From: Haliclystus octoradiatus
Taxonomy: Eukaryota; Cnidaria; Staurozoa; Stauromedusae; Haliclystidae
Assembly: GCA_916610825.1 (NCBI GenBank)
Contig: OU744453.1
Coordinates: 18,068,241-18,132,240, forward strand
Direction: 5' to 3'
DNA length: 64,000 nt
The notes under the pieces were generated by a model. It did no database searches and had not been told where the DNA came from. It worked only from the letters and a program-made list of their open reading frames with translations. Position 1 is the first letter of the stretch; each line of letters opens with the position of its first letter. The translations under genes and the position numbers were made by a program. Shown one piece after another: positions 31,780 through 45,400 of the stretch.

Positions 31780-32434
31780 ACACGGTACGACGGGCCATGA
31801 ATAATAAAAAATTGATAACGAGAATATTGTAATTAGGACAATTTTTTCGATAAATCAAAAGTGTACATCAATAATATAAAATGTTTATATAAAGTAAGTA
31901 TTAATTAAAGGAAAATGAAATTACAATTTAATTATTTTAATCTATTTATTGGTTATAAGTTACATTATTGATGCAAATTTAAACCTAGAAAAAGGTTGGT
32001 AAAGAACAAATAATATATTGGTTTGATCTGTGACCAAAAATGTCTTGATCGATAAAGTAATATTATTCATTTAGAAATATTTTGTTGTTACTATACTGCA
32101 ATATAGGCTTTTTCAGTCGATATAACGCTGGTTTATCTTTGTAACGCTTTCAAGATAAATTTCTTTCTGTATAGTGTGCAACACAATGAATCTATGATCG
32201 AAGGTGATATTAATAATATACTAACAAATGGCGTTTTAAATTATTCATCATACCAAAATTCCTAAACATGCCTAAATAAAAAGAAGAAGAATAAATATAC
32301 AATATTAAAACGAAAAGGATATTAACAAAGGAAGAATTAAAGAGCTCTGATTTACTTGTAATAAGGTATAGTATAATTGAATCATCGGATGACGATGATG
32401 TTATCACTACTGATACCACAATCATGAAGAAGCG

Positions 32435-32560
32435 AGAAATTTCATGCCGTTTTGATGGCATTTTCACATTTTAATATCGTGAATATAGATGTTTTCATGG
32501 TTTTCAAACTTTTCATGGCTTAAAAAATTTATTGTTTTCACCTTTTTTAACATTTTCATG
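32435..32560. repeat. Dispersed repeat shared with 2565-2680
   Basis: Second copy of the TGGCATTTTCACATTTTAAT family, in the 3' flank of ELAPOR. Confidence 0.7.
32528..32533 (-). terminator. ELAPOR: Possible ELAPOR polyadenylation signal
   Basis: AATAAA on the minus strand about 290 nt beyond the ELAPOR stop codon. It lies inside a dispersed repeat (32435-32600), so it may not be the signal used. Confidence 0.3.
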
Positions 32561-32819
32561 GTGTTTTTACGACATTTTTCATGATTTTGAAGTTGGTAGT
32601 ATGTACCATGGAATTCAACGCAGACTTCTTTAATATTAGAAAAATAGAGCACAACAGTATATTAAGATAAGAAGCAGGGAAATAGATATAAACCTGAATA
32701 TTTACGTGAATGAGATATACGATAGGGAGCGAATGTAACATTTCCTTTGCAAGCTGCTATTGTACTAGTAAAACATTTAGCAACCATGGGTATCTATCAT
32801 TACTTACATTTAAATGTTA

Positions 32820-35800
32820 TTAATGACTAAAGTCATCATCACTTAACGTCGATCCCATTTGCATTGATTCAAATTCATCAAAATTATTTTTACCATTTCC
32901 CTGTAATGAATTAATACAATACATCAAGAATTAAACACAGTATTTATCAAATAATCAATATAGGACTCTATGATTTATAGCCTTAAGCATTGTTAATTAG
33001 GAATACAAAATAATTTAAAATGTGAAATGAAACTCGTTCAAGGCTCTATAAAATATTTTCAAGCTGAGTTTCGAAGATAAGTGACAGAAATCAGGTTCGG
33101 TAAACATTTTGAAATATTTGTTGATCCAAATTAGTTTATACACTTCTGGTGTATAATTATAGACTATTTACATGGCAACCTAATAGTCCCATGATTGTTT
33201 TATGTTTTTTATTATTTTGAATTTATGATTTAGCCACAGACTGGTTAGGCTCGGTTTTCACCGAGGAGTCCGTGCGAAAAACTTCTAAGGAGTTCCTGAA
33301 CAGTCCATCAACATTAAATGTCCCAAAATGTATGAACAGTTCATGAACAGTTCATGAACGTTAAATGGCCCAAAGTTTCAAGAACAGTTGGTGAACATTA
33401 AATGTTCCTAATTTTCATGAACAGTTCATGAACGTTAATTGGCTCTAATTTTCATGAACAGTTCATGAACATTAAATGGCCGCAATTTTCATGAACAGTT
33501 CGTGAACAATAAATGGCCCCAATTTTCATGAACAGTTCATGAACGTTAAATGTCCCAAATTTTAATGAACAGTCCATGAACGTTAAATGTCCCCAATTTT
33601 CATGAACACTTCATGAACGTTGAATGGCTCAATTTTCATGAACTGTTCATGAACTGTTTTTCACATGGATGGTTTGTTAGTTGGTTAATGTTTCTTAGAG
33701 CATGTGTGAATTCATTGGTTGCTATTGTTTCTCAGAAACTGAAACCAAAACCTGCGAAAACATTTAATGAGTTCATGAACCCGATAAACTGATTAACAGT
33801 TCAATAACTGCATTAAAAAGTCGAGGGACTTTATAAGAACAGTCCGAGAACTTCATGAAGTTCATAACTACTAATACAGAATGCCATTCTACCTTTTTGT
33901 ATTATATCATCATTATTTCATTATGTTAAGGGTTAGCATATTAGCTATACTTGTGATAGTGTTGTGCTACTTTCATATATATATATTAATCTTGTTTAAA
34001 TTATGCGAATAAAATATATCTATCTATCTATCTATCTATCAACAGTCTATTAGAATGTTATGAATGGTTAATGGCCTGGTTTTTATGGGTATAATTCAGC
34101 AACCGATAAAATGTATAACATGAATATATAATGCTGGTTACCTTGAATTTTTTGAGTCGATCAAGAATATGATTTGTTCCGCGAGGGTTTCTAGCCAGAA
34201 TTACCTGTCAGAAATAAAAATAAACACATTTGATTAACAAACATTTGGCAGATTGGGAAATGTATCCTGAAAAAGCGAATTATTGTTTATATACCCCTGC
34301 AAAAAACAGTAAAGGAGTTCATGAACAGTTCATGAACAGTTCATGAACGTTAAATGGCTCCAATTTTCCTGAACTGTTCATGAAGATTTGGGGCCATTTA
34401 ACGTTCATGAACTGTTCATGAACTGTTCATGAACACCTGAACTGTTTTCGCAGGGAAAGGGATACAACGTATAGTCATTGACTTTATTTCTATACTGCTC
34501 TGCATATCCGCATCGAGCACTCTATTGATGTTTTGCCATCAATAAAGTTATTTAAGATAATTATATATGTAAAATAAATTAAATATACCTCGTCATCATC
34601 TTCGTCATCATCTAAAGCACATTTCTCGACAGCAGGTAGCTCGCCATCAGCCATTGATGCTCCGTCGACAAGACGATGATATTTATATCGAAGCCTGATA
34701 TGAATAAAATATATATCACCCAACCATTACAGAAAGTTAAAGGTCTCAAGAGATAAAATATAAACAGGGGTGGCATCAAAGGGGGGCAGGGGATGCTCAG
34801 TCCCTATGTCTAGGAAGACTAAATTTTCATAAAAATCAATAGGAATTAGTTCCATTCCAGTATTAGAGACTATTGTCAAATTGTTTCTATGTAACTTGGA
34901 AATTTGGTATAGCCCCCCAGTCAAATATGTCAGCCCCCTCGTTGGGGAAATCCTGGTGCCACCCCTGAATGTAAACCAATTAATATTTATATTGAAGCCT
35001 AAAATGAATAATTATTGTACTAAAGCGGTATTATTATTTTCGTATCTGTGTTGCCTGGATAAAATACAGGAAAAGATTACCTATGGATAGATTTAACAAT
35101 TAATTGGCATACAGCGTAACCCGCTTAAGTGCAATTCGGATAAATGAAATTCCCGCTTATCTGCAACCTAGTTTCGAACCCTATAAACTATTTTCTGGTC
35201 AAGCCTTTGTAAACAATTTCGGATAACCACAAATTTGGATAAATACAATGAAAAACTTTGACAATGTTCATCGGAGGATTAGCTCAGATGGCAGAGCAGC
35301 AGGACTTCAGATTTGATCATATCTGATTGGCTTTAGTTCAAACCCCTCCAAAGCTCTGGCTAATTAAGCGGGTTACACTGTATTATCAATTGAATGATAT
35401 TATATATTTACCTTCTATTTCTATAACATAGTATTACAACCGTGAGGCAGAGTAATACAGCCAAACATAAGAAAATAAATAGGAATATCTAGACAGAAAA
35501 TAAAAGAACATACAAATAGAACCTGTCTTATGTGACCGTAGACAGGGTCAGACAAAAGGTTGAGCCTTCTGGAATCCTGGGGGCATTTTAACTTTTTCTT
35601 CAGAGTTTTCTTGTGGAGGTTTGACCAGAAAATCATTAAAAACATCAACTTTCTTCTGAATTTTGTCTAGCCTTGCGGGATCTAGGATCCCAGGATCGCG
35701 GGATCTAGGATCCCAGGATCCCCACTTTTGTTGGACCCTGACCGTAGAAAGTGGACACTGAAACAGGTAGTATAGTTTCAAGTATAAATCATCAAGTTGG

Positions 35801-36479
35801 ACTAACAACATTTAGTTGACATTATTGGATGATATTAAACAAGAGTGATAGATATATTTGAGATATGGGTATAAGTCAGAGAATTAAATAGTTACATTTA
35901 TGTTAATTTCCCTGTAGCACATCTTCTAAGTTACTTAACTATTATATTATGGTGTTCACATTAGAGCTGGTTCTACTTTTAGGGAAAACAAATGTTCTCC
36001 CTGTATCAATGGATACAATCAATCATTGTTGCACAGACCTTGAAAGCTAAGCTCAGCTTCATTCATTTAGGTGGTCAGTTAGTTGCTAAGTATTTGTTAA
36101 ATCAGAGTATGTGCAAATTTAAAGGCCGGATGCCCTTCCTGATGACAACCAATGCACATTTTTTGTGGGTTCATGAACAGTTACATACAGTAAATGAATG
36201 TGAAATTACACAAAATTTTATGATTATGATAAATCAATAATCTTAATAGTTACTTTTATCTAACGTGACCTGAATAAAAAAGCATTTATTTTTTATTTTT
36301 AAATAAACGTGTGACATCCTATGCCTGTGAAGTTATTCAATTAGTAATGAAGTTATTCCACAGGGTAAGTGGCTGTTAATTACATGTTTCTCTGTACCTT
36401 GAAGTCAAGGATTGGAGTCTCAAATATTGTACAAGCACGCGTATCATCTTCTGGTAATTTATCTCCACCACGACACATT
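32820..36479 (-). CDS. ELAPOR: ELAPOR exons, transmembrane segment and cytoplasmic tail
   Basis: Exons in gene order: 36479-36398, 35488-35412, 34694-34589, 34204-34142 and 32900-32820. The first ends the lumenal part (MCRGGDKLPEDDTRACTIFE). The second is almost wholly hydrophobic (IFLFIFLCLAVLLCLTVVIL) and ends in basic residues, a single-pass membrane segment. The tail has LRYKYHRLV, matching the L.YKYSKLV block of vertebrate ELAPOR, then an acidic run DDDEDDDE, a basic stretch, and a last exon rich in acidic and serine residues ending SDDDFSH and TAA at 32820-32822. Tail motifs of this kind support sorting between Golgi and endosomes in the family; that role here is inference. Confidence 0.9.
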
Positions 36480-39400
36480 CTAAATATAGAACACAATAAC
36501 ATGATTATTATGCATGCTTAAAAGTAATACAGTTTATTGAAAAGGTATTCCTCATACCGAAAGGCAGCCGTACCACACTTCTATTGCTAACGGAATGGCT
36601 CTTTTTGATAACAGCCATGATTGTGAATGCTCTTTATTAATCTCAGCCTCAACATTGCAGATCAAATCCAACAGATTACATGGCAGATATGCCTCAATTG
36701 TCACTGCGCAACGATGCGCCGCAGCTACTCGCAATGCAATTCTCTGTGGACCATTTCATCCACAACCATCCTTGGATGGAACTCATTTGACGTTTTAGAT
36801 AAAGTCAAGGCTGAGTTGAGCTTCGGGGGATTTGAGCTTAAGCCAATCAGATACGATTGAATGTAAAGTCCAGTTGCTCTACTACCATCTGAGCTAATCT
36901 TATATCCATGAACATATTATTATGCAATTGTAATGTATGGGTAATATAAAATATCTAAAGAAATGTGTAATGAGTTTATGAACATGAAATGGCTCCTTAT
37001 CGGAATTGCTCAGTTTATGTAAAAGTTTGTGAAAAGTTCATGAAAAATGATACTACGGTTTTTACAGAAATATTGGGTCTTGTATTATCCCTATAAATGG
37101 TTCACCCAAATTAAATGGACAAATTTTCATTAACAATTCATAAACTATTCATGAAGAATTGAACAGCTTTGTATGTTTGATAATTTACCTAGGATTATTT
37201 TTCCAGATGTGATGAACATGAACTTTTCCATCCTGTCAGAAATAAAGAATTAAAAATCAGGAATAAATGGAAAAAGTCGTTCAATTTCAAAAAGTGATAT
37301 AAATCATCACTTTGCAAAAATAATTAAACTTATTCAATTTGAATCAACGTGAAATGGAAACTTTTTTTAAATATTTCCGTGAACAATTCATGTAAAAGTG
37401 AGCAACTACGCTGTCTTTGTGAATCAATTAAAATATCCAAATGGACTCCGGACGGCTGAAAAATTTTGCTATACACTACATTTTATTATCATATAATTTA
37501 TTTAAATCTTTTTAAATCTTAACAAAACTACAACTCTAATTGTGTGCACCTACTGATGAAAAATATTAAGTGTCTTTAAACTGTACCTTGCAAGCTGTTG
37601 TTAAATTTTTGTAATCAAGCGAAGTGCATATTGGACACGCAAATTCAGTATGCCAAACAAAAGTAAATCTGAAAGTAAAAATTTACAAAGTTACAAATAG
37701 GCATTCTCAGAAAGGTTGTCTAGAAACGAGACAGATTCTGTTAGAATTAGTCTGATTCCCAGTTTTACTTTCACTATGACGGAGGACTCTTGTGTCAATG
37801 GATGTACTAACATATAAACCGGGGGTTGAAAATTACAGAAAACTTGAAGGCAGAGTTCCATTGATGCTTTCAAAATACGCATAACATCTATAAAAAATCA
37901 CCTATTGGTTGGATTTTGGCACCGACAGATGTTGGAAAGATCATTAAGATAAAGTAATTCCTTGCACATCAATTAAATCATGTATTATAATCAATGTTAA
38001 TTTGTTTGATTCTTCAGAGCTTCCTTCAATTTTTGTGCGGAATTTTTTTAAATGAATGAATTCAAAATGACAGGTCAGGGAAAAGTCCAGTTCATAATTT
38101 CATGAACAGTTCAGGAACAATTTATATTTACAATCTTTATTTCAGTCATAGTTTGAATGTATAATAACAATAAATAAACACAAATACCGAATCAAACCCT
38201 GGCCTTCCGCACAGAATACAAACACTCTACCACTGAACTACCAATGCATGCACAGTTGTAAAAGGGGAACTTACAAGCATCCATCACATGTTCCCATTGG
38301 GCATTTTTGAAGTGGTTTGACTACTCCCTAGAAGTGAAACAACCGCCAGTTAAACATAATGAACATGGATTCATGAAATTCAGTTCGAAAAATTTCTCCT
38401 TTGCATAACAGCTAGTCAAAAAATGAATTCATGAACATTTTTCATCAATTTCTGTGAACAATTTAAGTCAATTGGGTAATTTAATGTTCGTGAAATTGTT
38501 TTTGCAGGGGTTCATGAAATGATGTTGGCGTGCTTCGCTGCGAAAAATTTACGAATGTGGCGTTAAAGGTCACAAGGTTCAAGAACGTTCATGAACTCAA
38601 GTTCATGAAAGTTGAGTTCATGGAAACTTAAAAAGTTGATGAACTAGTTGATCAAAGTAGATGAGCTAGTACATCAAAGTTCAGAAAATTGTTTATGAAA
38701 GTTCATGAACGTGCATGGACAAGTTGATCAAAGTTCAACAGCTAGTTTATCAAAGTTCAAGAAAGAGCTCATTAAAGTTCATGAAATAGCTCATAAATTT
38801 CATGGACATTCCTTCACTCTAAGAGTCCATGAACTATGTTCCGGCGGAAATTGTATGATTTTATGTAATCTATACCACTGTAGCGAATTGTAAATGTTAT
38901 TGTTAATGTGATGTGATTTGTGTAGTAAAAAACGTTAGATCTGTTCTGCAGCGCCAGACAGAGCACGCGATATTGAGAATACATATAAATTGTTGTTATA
39001 CATCGAACGTCGTTCATTTCTGAACTATCGGATATCAAATCATCACATCATTACAGTCCTCTGAAATCCAAGTAAAATTCGTTAGTTCAAACTATTTGTT
39101 TATGAATTGCTACGAACAGTTCATGAGCATTCATGAACTTGAATAACAGTTCATGAATGTGCACATGAACTTGGGTAGTTCATGAACATTGATCATCAAA
39201 GTTAATGAGCATTCATGAACAGTACGAATTAATAAACTATATGTTTATGAACTATTCTTCACAGTTCGTGAACGTTCATCACAGTGGATTCTTTGCCATT
39301 TCACAGAATAATGAAAGCAAAGGTTTGGATTAATTGGTGCATAATCTCATGTCATATGCTCACCCTTCCTATTGCTGTTGGATCACAACGTAATGTCACA

Positions 39401-42400
39401 ACACTTCGGAATCCGGATGTACAATGTGGGGTTATCCTAGAGAAAAGATTTACAGTGCATTATATGGTAATTGGATACGCATGAGATACAATGACGCATA
39501 TGCAAAATAGCCAGAAAAGATCATTGGACATTTTGGATAATGTGAATTGACCACAATAGACAGGTGGCCATTATATAAAAGTTGGCTTCAATTGAGAGTT
39601 GAACATTTGAGTGTCAAAGACATTAAATTTTTGTTTATTATAATTTTGTTCAATGAAATAATAAATTGTTTTTCTCTCCGAACATTCAAAACTGTTATAA
39701 CGGTCATTAATCTAAACATTGGGTTTTCTCGTCGTCATCATCATCATTTATTAAAGTAAAATAGAGGTTGGGTACTGCAAATTGATTGTACCTCATGAGG
39801 ATAGGGAGGAAATTGTGTGACCCTTTCCATATTGATGCTTCATGCACACAATATAAATCCGAATAATAGATATAAGTCATGGATGGATTAATAAATACAA
39901 TTAAAAGACTTACGTTGAAGATTGAAATATGAAGTGAATATCTTCGTGTGTTGAATTTGTAACCACTGTGAAAATAAAAGAAAAATGATTGAATATTGTA
40001 AGAAATAAAAGAATGATATACTGAAGCATTAATTAAATAATAAAAAAAATTAACAATAGATTTCAATACAATAGCACCCTTTGCTTGTATCCAGAAGCAG
40101 GAAGATAATTGTGTGGATAAAACCATGTATGCACCTGCGAAAACAGTTCAGGAGCTCATTAACAGTTCATGAACAGTTCAGAACGTTAAATGGCCCCAAA
40201 TTTTCATGAACTGTTCATGAACATTCTGTGAGGGTTCATGAACAGTTCAGGAAAATTGGAACCATTTAACGTTCATTAACTGTTCATGGACTGTTCATGA
40301 AGTCTAGAACTGTTTTTCGCATGGGTGGAAAGACCCTTACGGGTCCTTCCCTTCCGAAGGTCACTTCCATAATCCACAATTCAGTCCCGAAACAGTGCAG
40401 ATCTCTCTCAATTCAACACAATTAAAATGTTATTTCATAAATTGTGTTCACAATACAAATGATTATTATCTAAATGATAACTATCATCAGGATCTCATAA
40501 TAAACTAATCCAATATTTTTGTGCAATCATATGCTAGAAATCATATACAGTCGAACTTGCTTAATATCCCCCTTCTGGTAAGGATGAAAAGCGGGACATT
40601 AAGCGAGGTGGGATATTAAACGAGGTAGGATTATGAGAGTTTGTATGGAGAATGGAAAATAGAAATCAGTTTTATGTGGGGATATTAAGCAAGGTGGGAC
40701 ATCAAAAGAGGGGATGTCAACCAAGTTCGACTGTAGTAATATAGAATAAAAGAATGGTACCAATGAACATGGAGCATAATGAAAGATAAATAACAACTGA
40801 ATACGTTGAGCTGAAAATCAAAACAATGTTAAAAATAAATATACTTATTCATACAGATCACCTACATACTTGAAGGCCGATTGATGACTTTGGACTTCCC
40901 TAATCTTACGTGTCCCGTCGCCCTTATTCCAGCTTATCGTTAGATTTCAGTTTTTGATAAAATAATCAAATGATTGAAATAGATTTATTAGAGTAAACTA
41001 AATTGATTGTGACAATGGTGGTTGTAACAAGTACAACGATGCGTTTCGTAAAATAAAATAATGGTTTCATAAAACAAAATCAATGTAGACAATTATAAGC
41101 AAGAATATTGGAAACTTTCAGTTAGAAGATCGTCGATTCATAGAAACTACTTTACAGTCTATTTACTACTGAAAATCAGAAATTAATTATACACTTTGAT
41201 CTGAATAATTAAACTGCTTACTTGATGTATTTTGTATAGCTCTTCTGAAAGATGGATTGATTAAAGCATCCATATTACCACCATAATGAATTTCACCAAT
41301 ATTATCAGCCAAGCTTCAATTCAGAATAACATAGATTAGATATTATGAAAACAATGACATTCGTACTGAAAATTACACTTACAAAGCTACATCCATGGAT
41401 TAATTAAGCTAGTTCAATTCAGTAGATGTGTCTGGGTTTCAAACTGGGTTAATTGGATGTCATCTACTAACCAGATGTTACTGTTTTTTCTCATCATTTT
41501 ACCATAAACCAGGTAAGCTAGTAGCTTTTTCACCAGGGTGGTTGGATAGCTTGGTTAGTGTTTTTGGAGATTGTGTGAATTCAATGACCGTTCCTGATTA
41601 TAATTTAGATATTAAACAACAACAAGTTCAATGTTTCACCTGACAGATTGCGTCATAATATTGCCTTCTTTCTTCGATGGGATTACTGTACTTCTACAAA
41701 TAGCTGACGTCACTTTTGTTGATGCACCCAAATTGCCATCCTAAATACCAAAAATGGTTTCTAAGTTATTGAAAGCCAAGAAATTAGTCCTTGGTATTGC
41801 TGTGTTAAAAATGAACAAAGTCAAAATTATCCCCTGCGAAAAACAGTTCAGGAGTTCATGAACAGTTCATGAACATTAAATGGTCCCAAATTTTCATGAA
41901 TTGTTCAAGAACTATGATAAATTTACTACCAATACTGAACGATACACGTGATAATTTACGACAATATGGAACAATATGCGTGATCGTATATGCAGGGGGA
42001 AGGATTCGTTGAGAACGAATAAGATATTTCTATTTTACAAATCAAGTATTTAAAACTGTTCGGTGCAATATGGTTTATATAAACACTTTGGTTGCTATGA
42101 GACAATCAAAAGGCTTCAGGAGATAACACTCGCTGATACGCCTTCCTTGTGCCTCATGACGCAACACTTGTGTTTATATAACCCATATTGCACTGAAAGT
42201 GTTTAATATTTGTATACCGGTACTATTAAACTAGCCATACCTTTCCAATCGTCACATTATTCATACATTCCACATTGCTATTTTTCATACCACAGATACT
42301 GATATTAAACATATGGTAATATGGAAATCCTTTACCAGTGAACAAATTAGCACCTCTCATTTGGACTGGGCTGCAATTGAACACAAGCATAACTAATTAT

Positions 42401-45400
42401 TTATAGTATTTTTAAATGTAATATTGATTCGATAGAGGTAATATTCTTCTTGTTTCTTTAATTTCCAGAACGAAATTTTCATAAAAAAGTGTTTAGTGAT
42501 TGTTCACTATTCAGTGCTTAAGATTAGGACGTTTAAGAAGGACCAATTATTTTTTGGTTTTGTCGTTTTCTCGCAAAAGTCACAACAAACGGAGTGTGCA
42601 AATAGCTTTTTTTTCACTGATTAGTTGGTTTAGAGTCCTTATTTGGCATGTGTGCATTCAATGGCTGGATGCTTTTCCTGAAATAGTACTACCAGCCTGT
42701 TTCTACCAGGGATTGAACTCCAAACCATGCTAGGCTGGGTCCAATGCTCCAACCCCTAAACACTGAGGCATCCAGTTAATGGATGCTACTCATTTTGAGT
42801 AAAATCAACACATCGGCAGAGTTTTTCCAAAACAGAAAAAAAATGTTATTCGCTTGCTTTTTGCTTGAGTGTTTGGATGGTTCAAAACTTTTTTAAGGGA
42901 GTAGAGTTGCTGGCTTGTTAATGATGTTCAGAGTTCCAGTCAGAGACTGAGCCATTACGAGGCTTATCACCTTAGCGGTGCAAACTAAGTTTATTAACAC
43001 TAATTAATTATCAGGTGTTCTTCGTGAAACCGTGAATAATGCATAACTTAAGGACACTTTGTTAAAAAATGCAACCCATTGTGGACAGATGTCATTTACA
43101 TACAGGATTGATTCAATAGAATAATGAATTTACTAAAAGGGCACTTGAAGACATGTGACTCTTTAATGGATGATTCGAAAATAATGATATACATTATCAT
43201 TGTGAAATATTTGTAGTAATTGACAAGGTGCAAAGTGTATAATTACCAACGTACCCAGACAATGATGAAAAATCAAAATCACGGCCATCAAAGTTAATCT
43301 TACACGTTGAATAACAACCAGTACCAGAAGGGTTTCTGAAATGATAAGACATAAATTAAAATAATTTATACATAAATTACAATCATTTATACATAAATTA
43401 AAATAATTTATAAAACTTAAGTTCAAAACACTAAATTGTTAAATATAACAACAAAAATTACTACCCCTGTGAAAGATTTATTGAGTTATTGAAATGTTAT
43501 TTAACATACCTTATAAACAGTTCATGAAGGTTCATGAATGGTTCAATTTCTATGGACTTTCCATGAATTGTTAATGAACACCTTATAAACAGTTCATGAA
43601 CAGTTCATGAACTAGATTGCCCAATTTTCATAACTTTTTCATGGACCTTTCATTAACTGTTCATGAAAATTGAGCTATTTAACATTCATGAACTCATGAA
43701 TTGTTTCACGAAAGTGCAGTTGTTAATCAAAGAATACACGAGAGCCATTTTCTTCAGAATCGAAGATCCTTAAGTCAATCAGTAGTAGCGATGAGTTGAT
43801 TAGGGTTTCTTCTGGATTGGTAATAGCGGACAAGAATCTTTTCCATGGACCGTTCATTAACTGTTCATGAAAATTGAGCTATTTAACATTCATGAACTCA
43901 TGAATTGTCTCACAAAAGTGCAGTTGTTAATCAAAGAATACACGAGAGCCATTTTCTTCAGAATCGAAGATCCTTAAGTCAATCAGTAGTAGTGATGAGT
44001 TGATTAGGGTTTCTTCTGGATTGGTAATAGCGGACAAGAATCTTTTCCATGGACCGTTCATTAACTGTTCATGAAAATTGAGCTATTTAATATTCATGAA
44101 CTCCTGAATTGTTTCACAAAAGTGCAGTTGTTAATCAAAGAATACACGAGAGCCATTTTCTTCAGAATCCAAGATCCTAGTCAATAAATAGTAGTGATGG
44201 GTTGATTAGGGTTTCTTCTGGATTGGTAATTGCGGACAAGAATCTTTTTCATTGACCATTCATTAACTGTTCATGAAAATTGAGCTATTTAACATTCATG
44301 AACTCATGAATTGTCTCACAAAAGTGCAGTTGTTAATCAAAGAATACACGAGAGCCTTTTTCTTCAGAATCGAAGATCCTAGTCAATAAATAGTAGTGAT
44401 GGGTTGATTAGGGTTTCTTCTGGATTGGTAATAGCGGACAAGAATCTTTTTCATTGACCTTTCATTAACTGTTCATGAAAATTGAGCTATTTAATATTCA
44501 TGAACTCCTGAATTGTCTCACAAAAGTGCAGTTGTTAATCAAAGAATACACGAGAGCCATTTTCTTCAGAATCCAAGATCCTAGTCAATAAATAGTAGTG
44601 ATGTGTTGATTAGGGTTTCTTCTGGATTGGTAATTGCGGACAAGAATCTTTTTCATTGACCATTCATTAACTGTTCATGAAAATTGAGCTATTTAATATT
44701 CATGAACTCATGAATTGTCTCACAAAAGTGCAGTTGTTAATCAAAGAATACACGAGAGCCTTTTTCTTCAGAATCGAAGATCCTAGTCAATAAATAGTAG
44801 TGATGGGTTGATTAGGGTTTCTTCTGGATTGGTAATTGGGGGCAAGAATCTTTTCCATGGACCGTTCATTAACTGTTCATGAAAATTGAGCTATTTAACA
44901 TTCATGAACTCATGAATTGTCTCACAAAAGTGCAGTTGTTAATCAAAGAATACACGAGAGCCATTTTCTTCAGAATCCAAGATCCTAGTCAATAAATAGT
45001 AGTGATGTGTTGATTAGGGTTTCTTCTGGATTGGTAATTGCGGACAAGAATCTTTTTCATTGACCATTCATTAACTGTTCATGAAAATTGAGCTATTTAA
45101 TATTCATGAACTCATGAATTGTCTCACAAAAGTGCAGTTGTTAATCAAAGAATACACGAGAGCCTTTTTCTTCAGAATCGAAGATCCTAGTCAATAAATA
45201 GTAGTGATGGGTTGATTAGGGTTTCTTCTGGATTGGTAATTGGGGGCAAGAATCTTTTCCATGGACCGTTCATTAACTGTTCATGAAAATTGAGCTATTT
45301 AACATTCATGAACTCATGAATTGTCTCACAAAAGTACAGCTGTTAATCAAAGAATACACAAGAGCCTTTTTCTTCAGAATCGAAGATCCTAGTCAATAAA

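Noticed and set aside
36595..36860. Plus-strand frames with cysteine-rich and HGRYASIVTAQRC-like sequence
   Set aside because: Translations of the reverse SINE family 1 copy at 36586-36900.
39547..39759. 70-codon plus-strand frame ending in poly-His
   Set aside because: Comes from Tigger-like MITE remnants and a CATCAT run; no family features.
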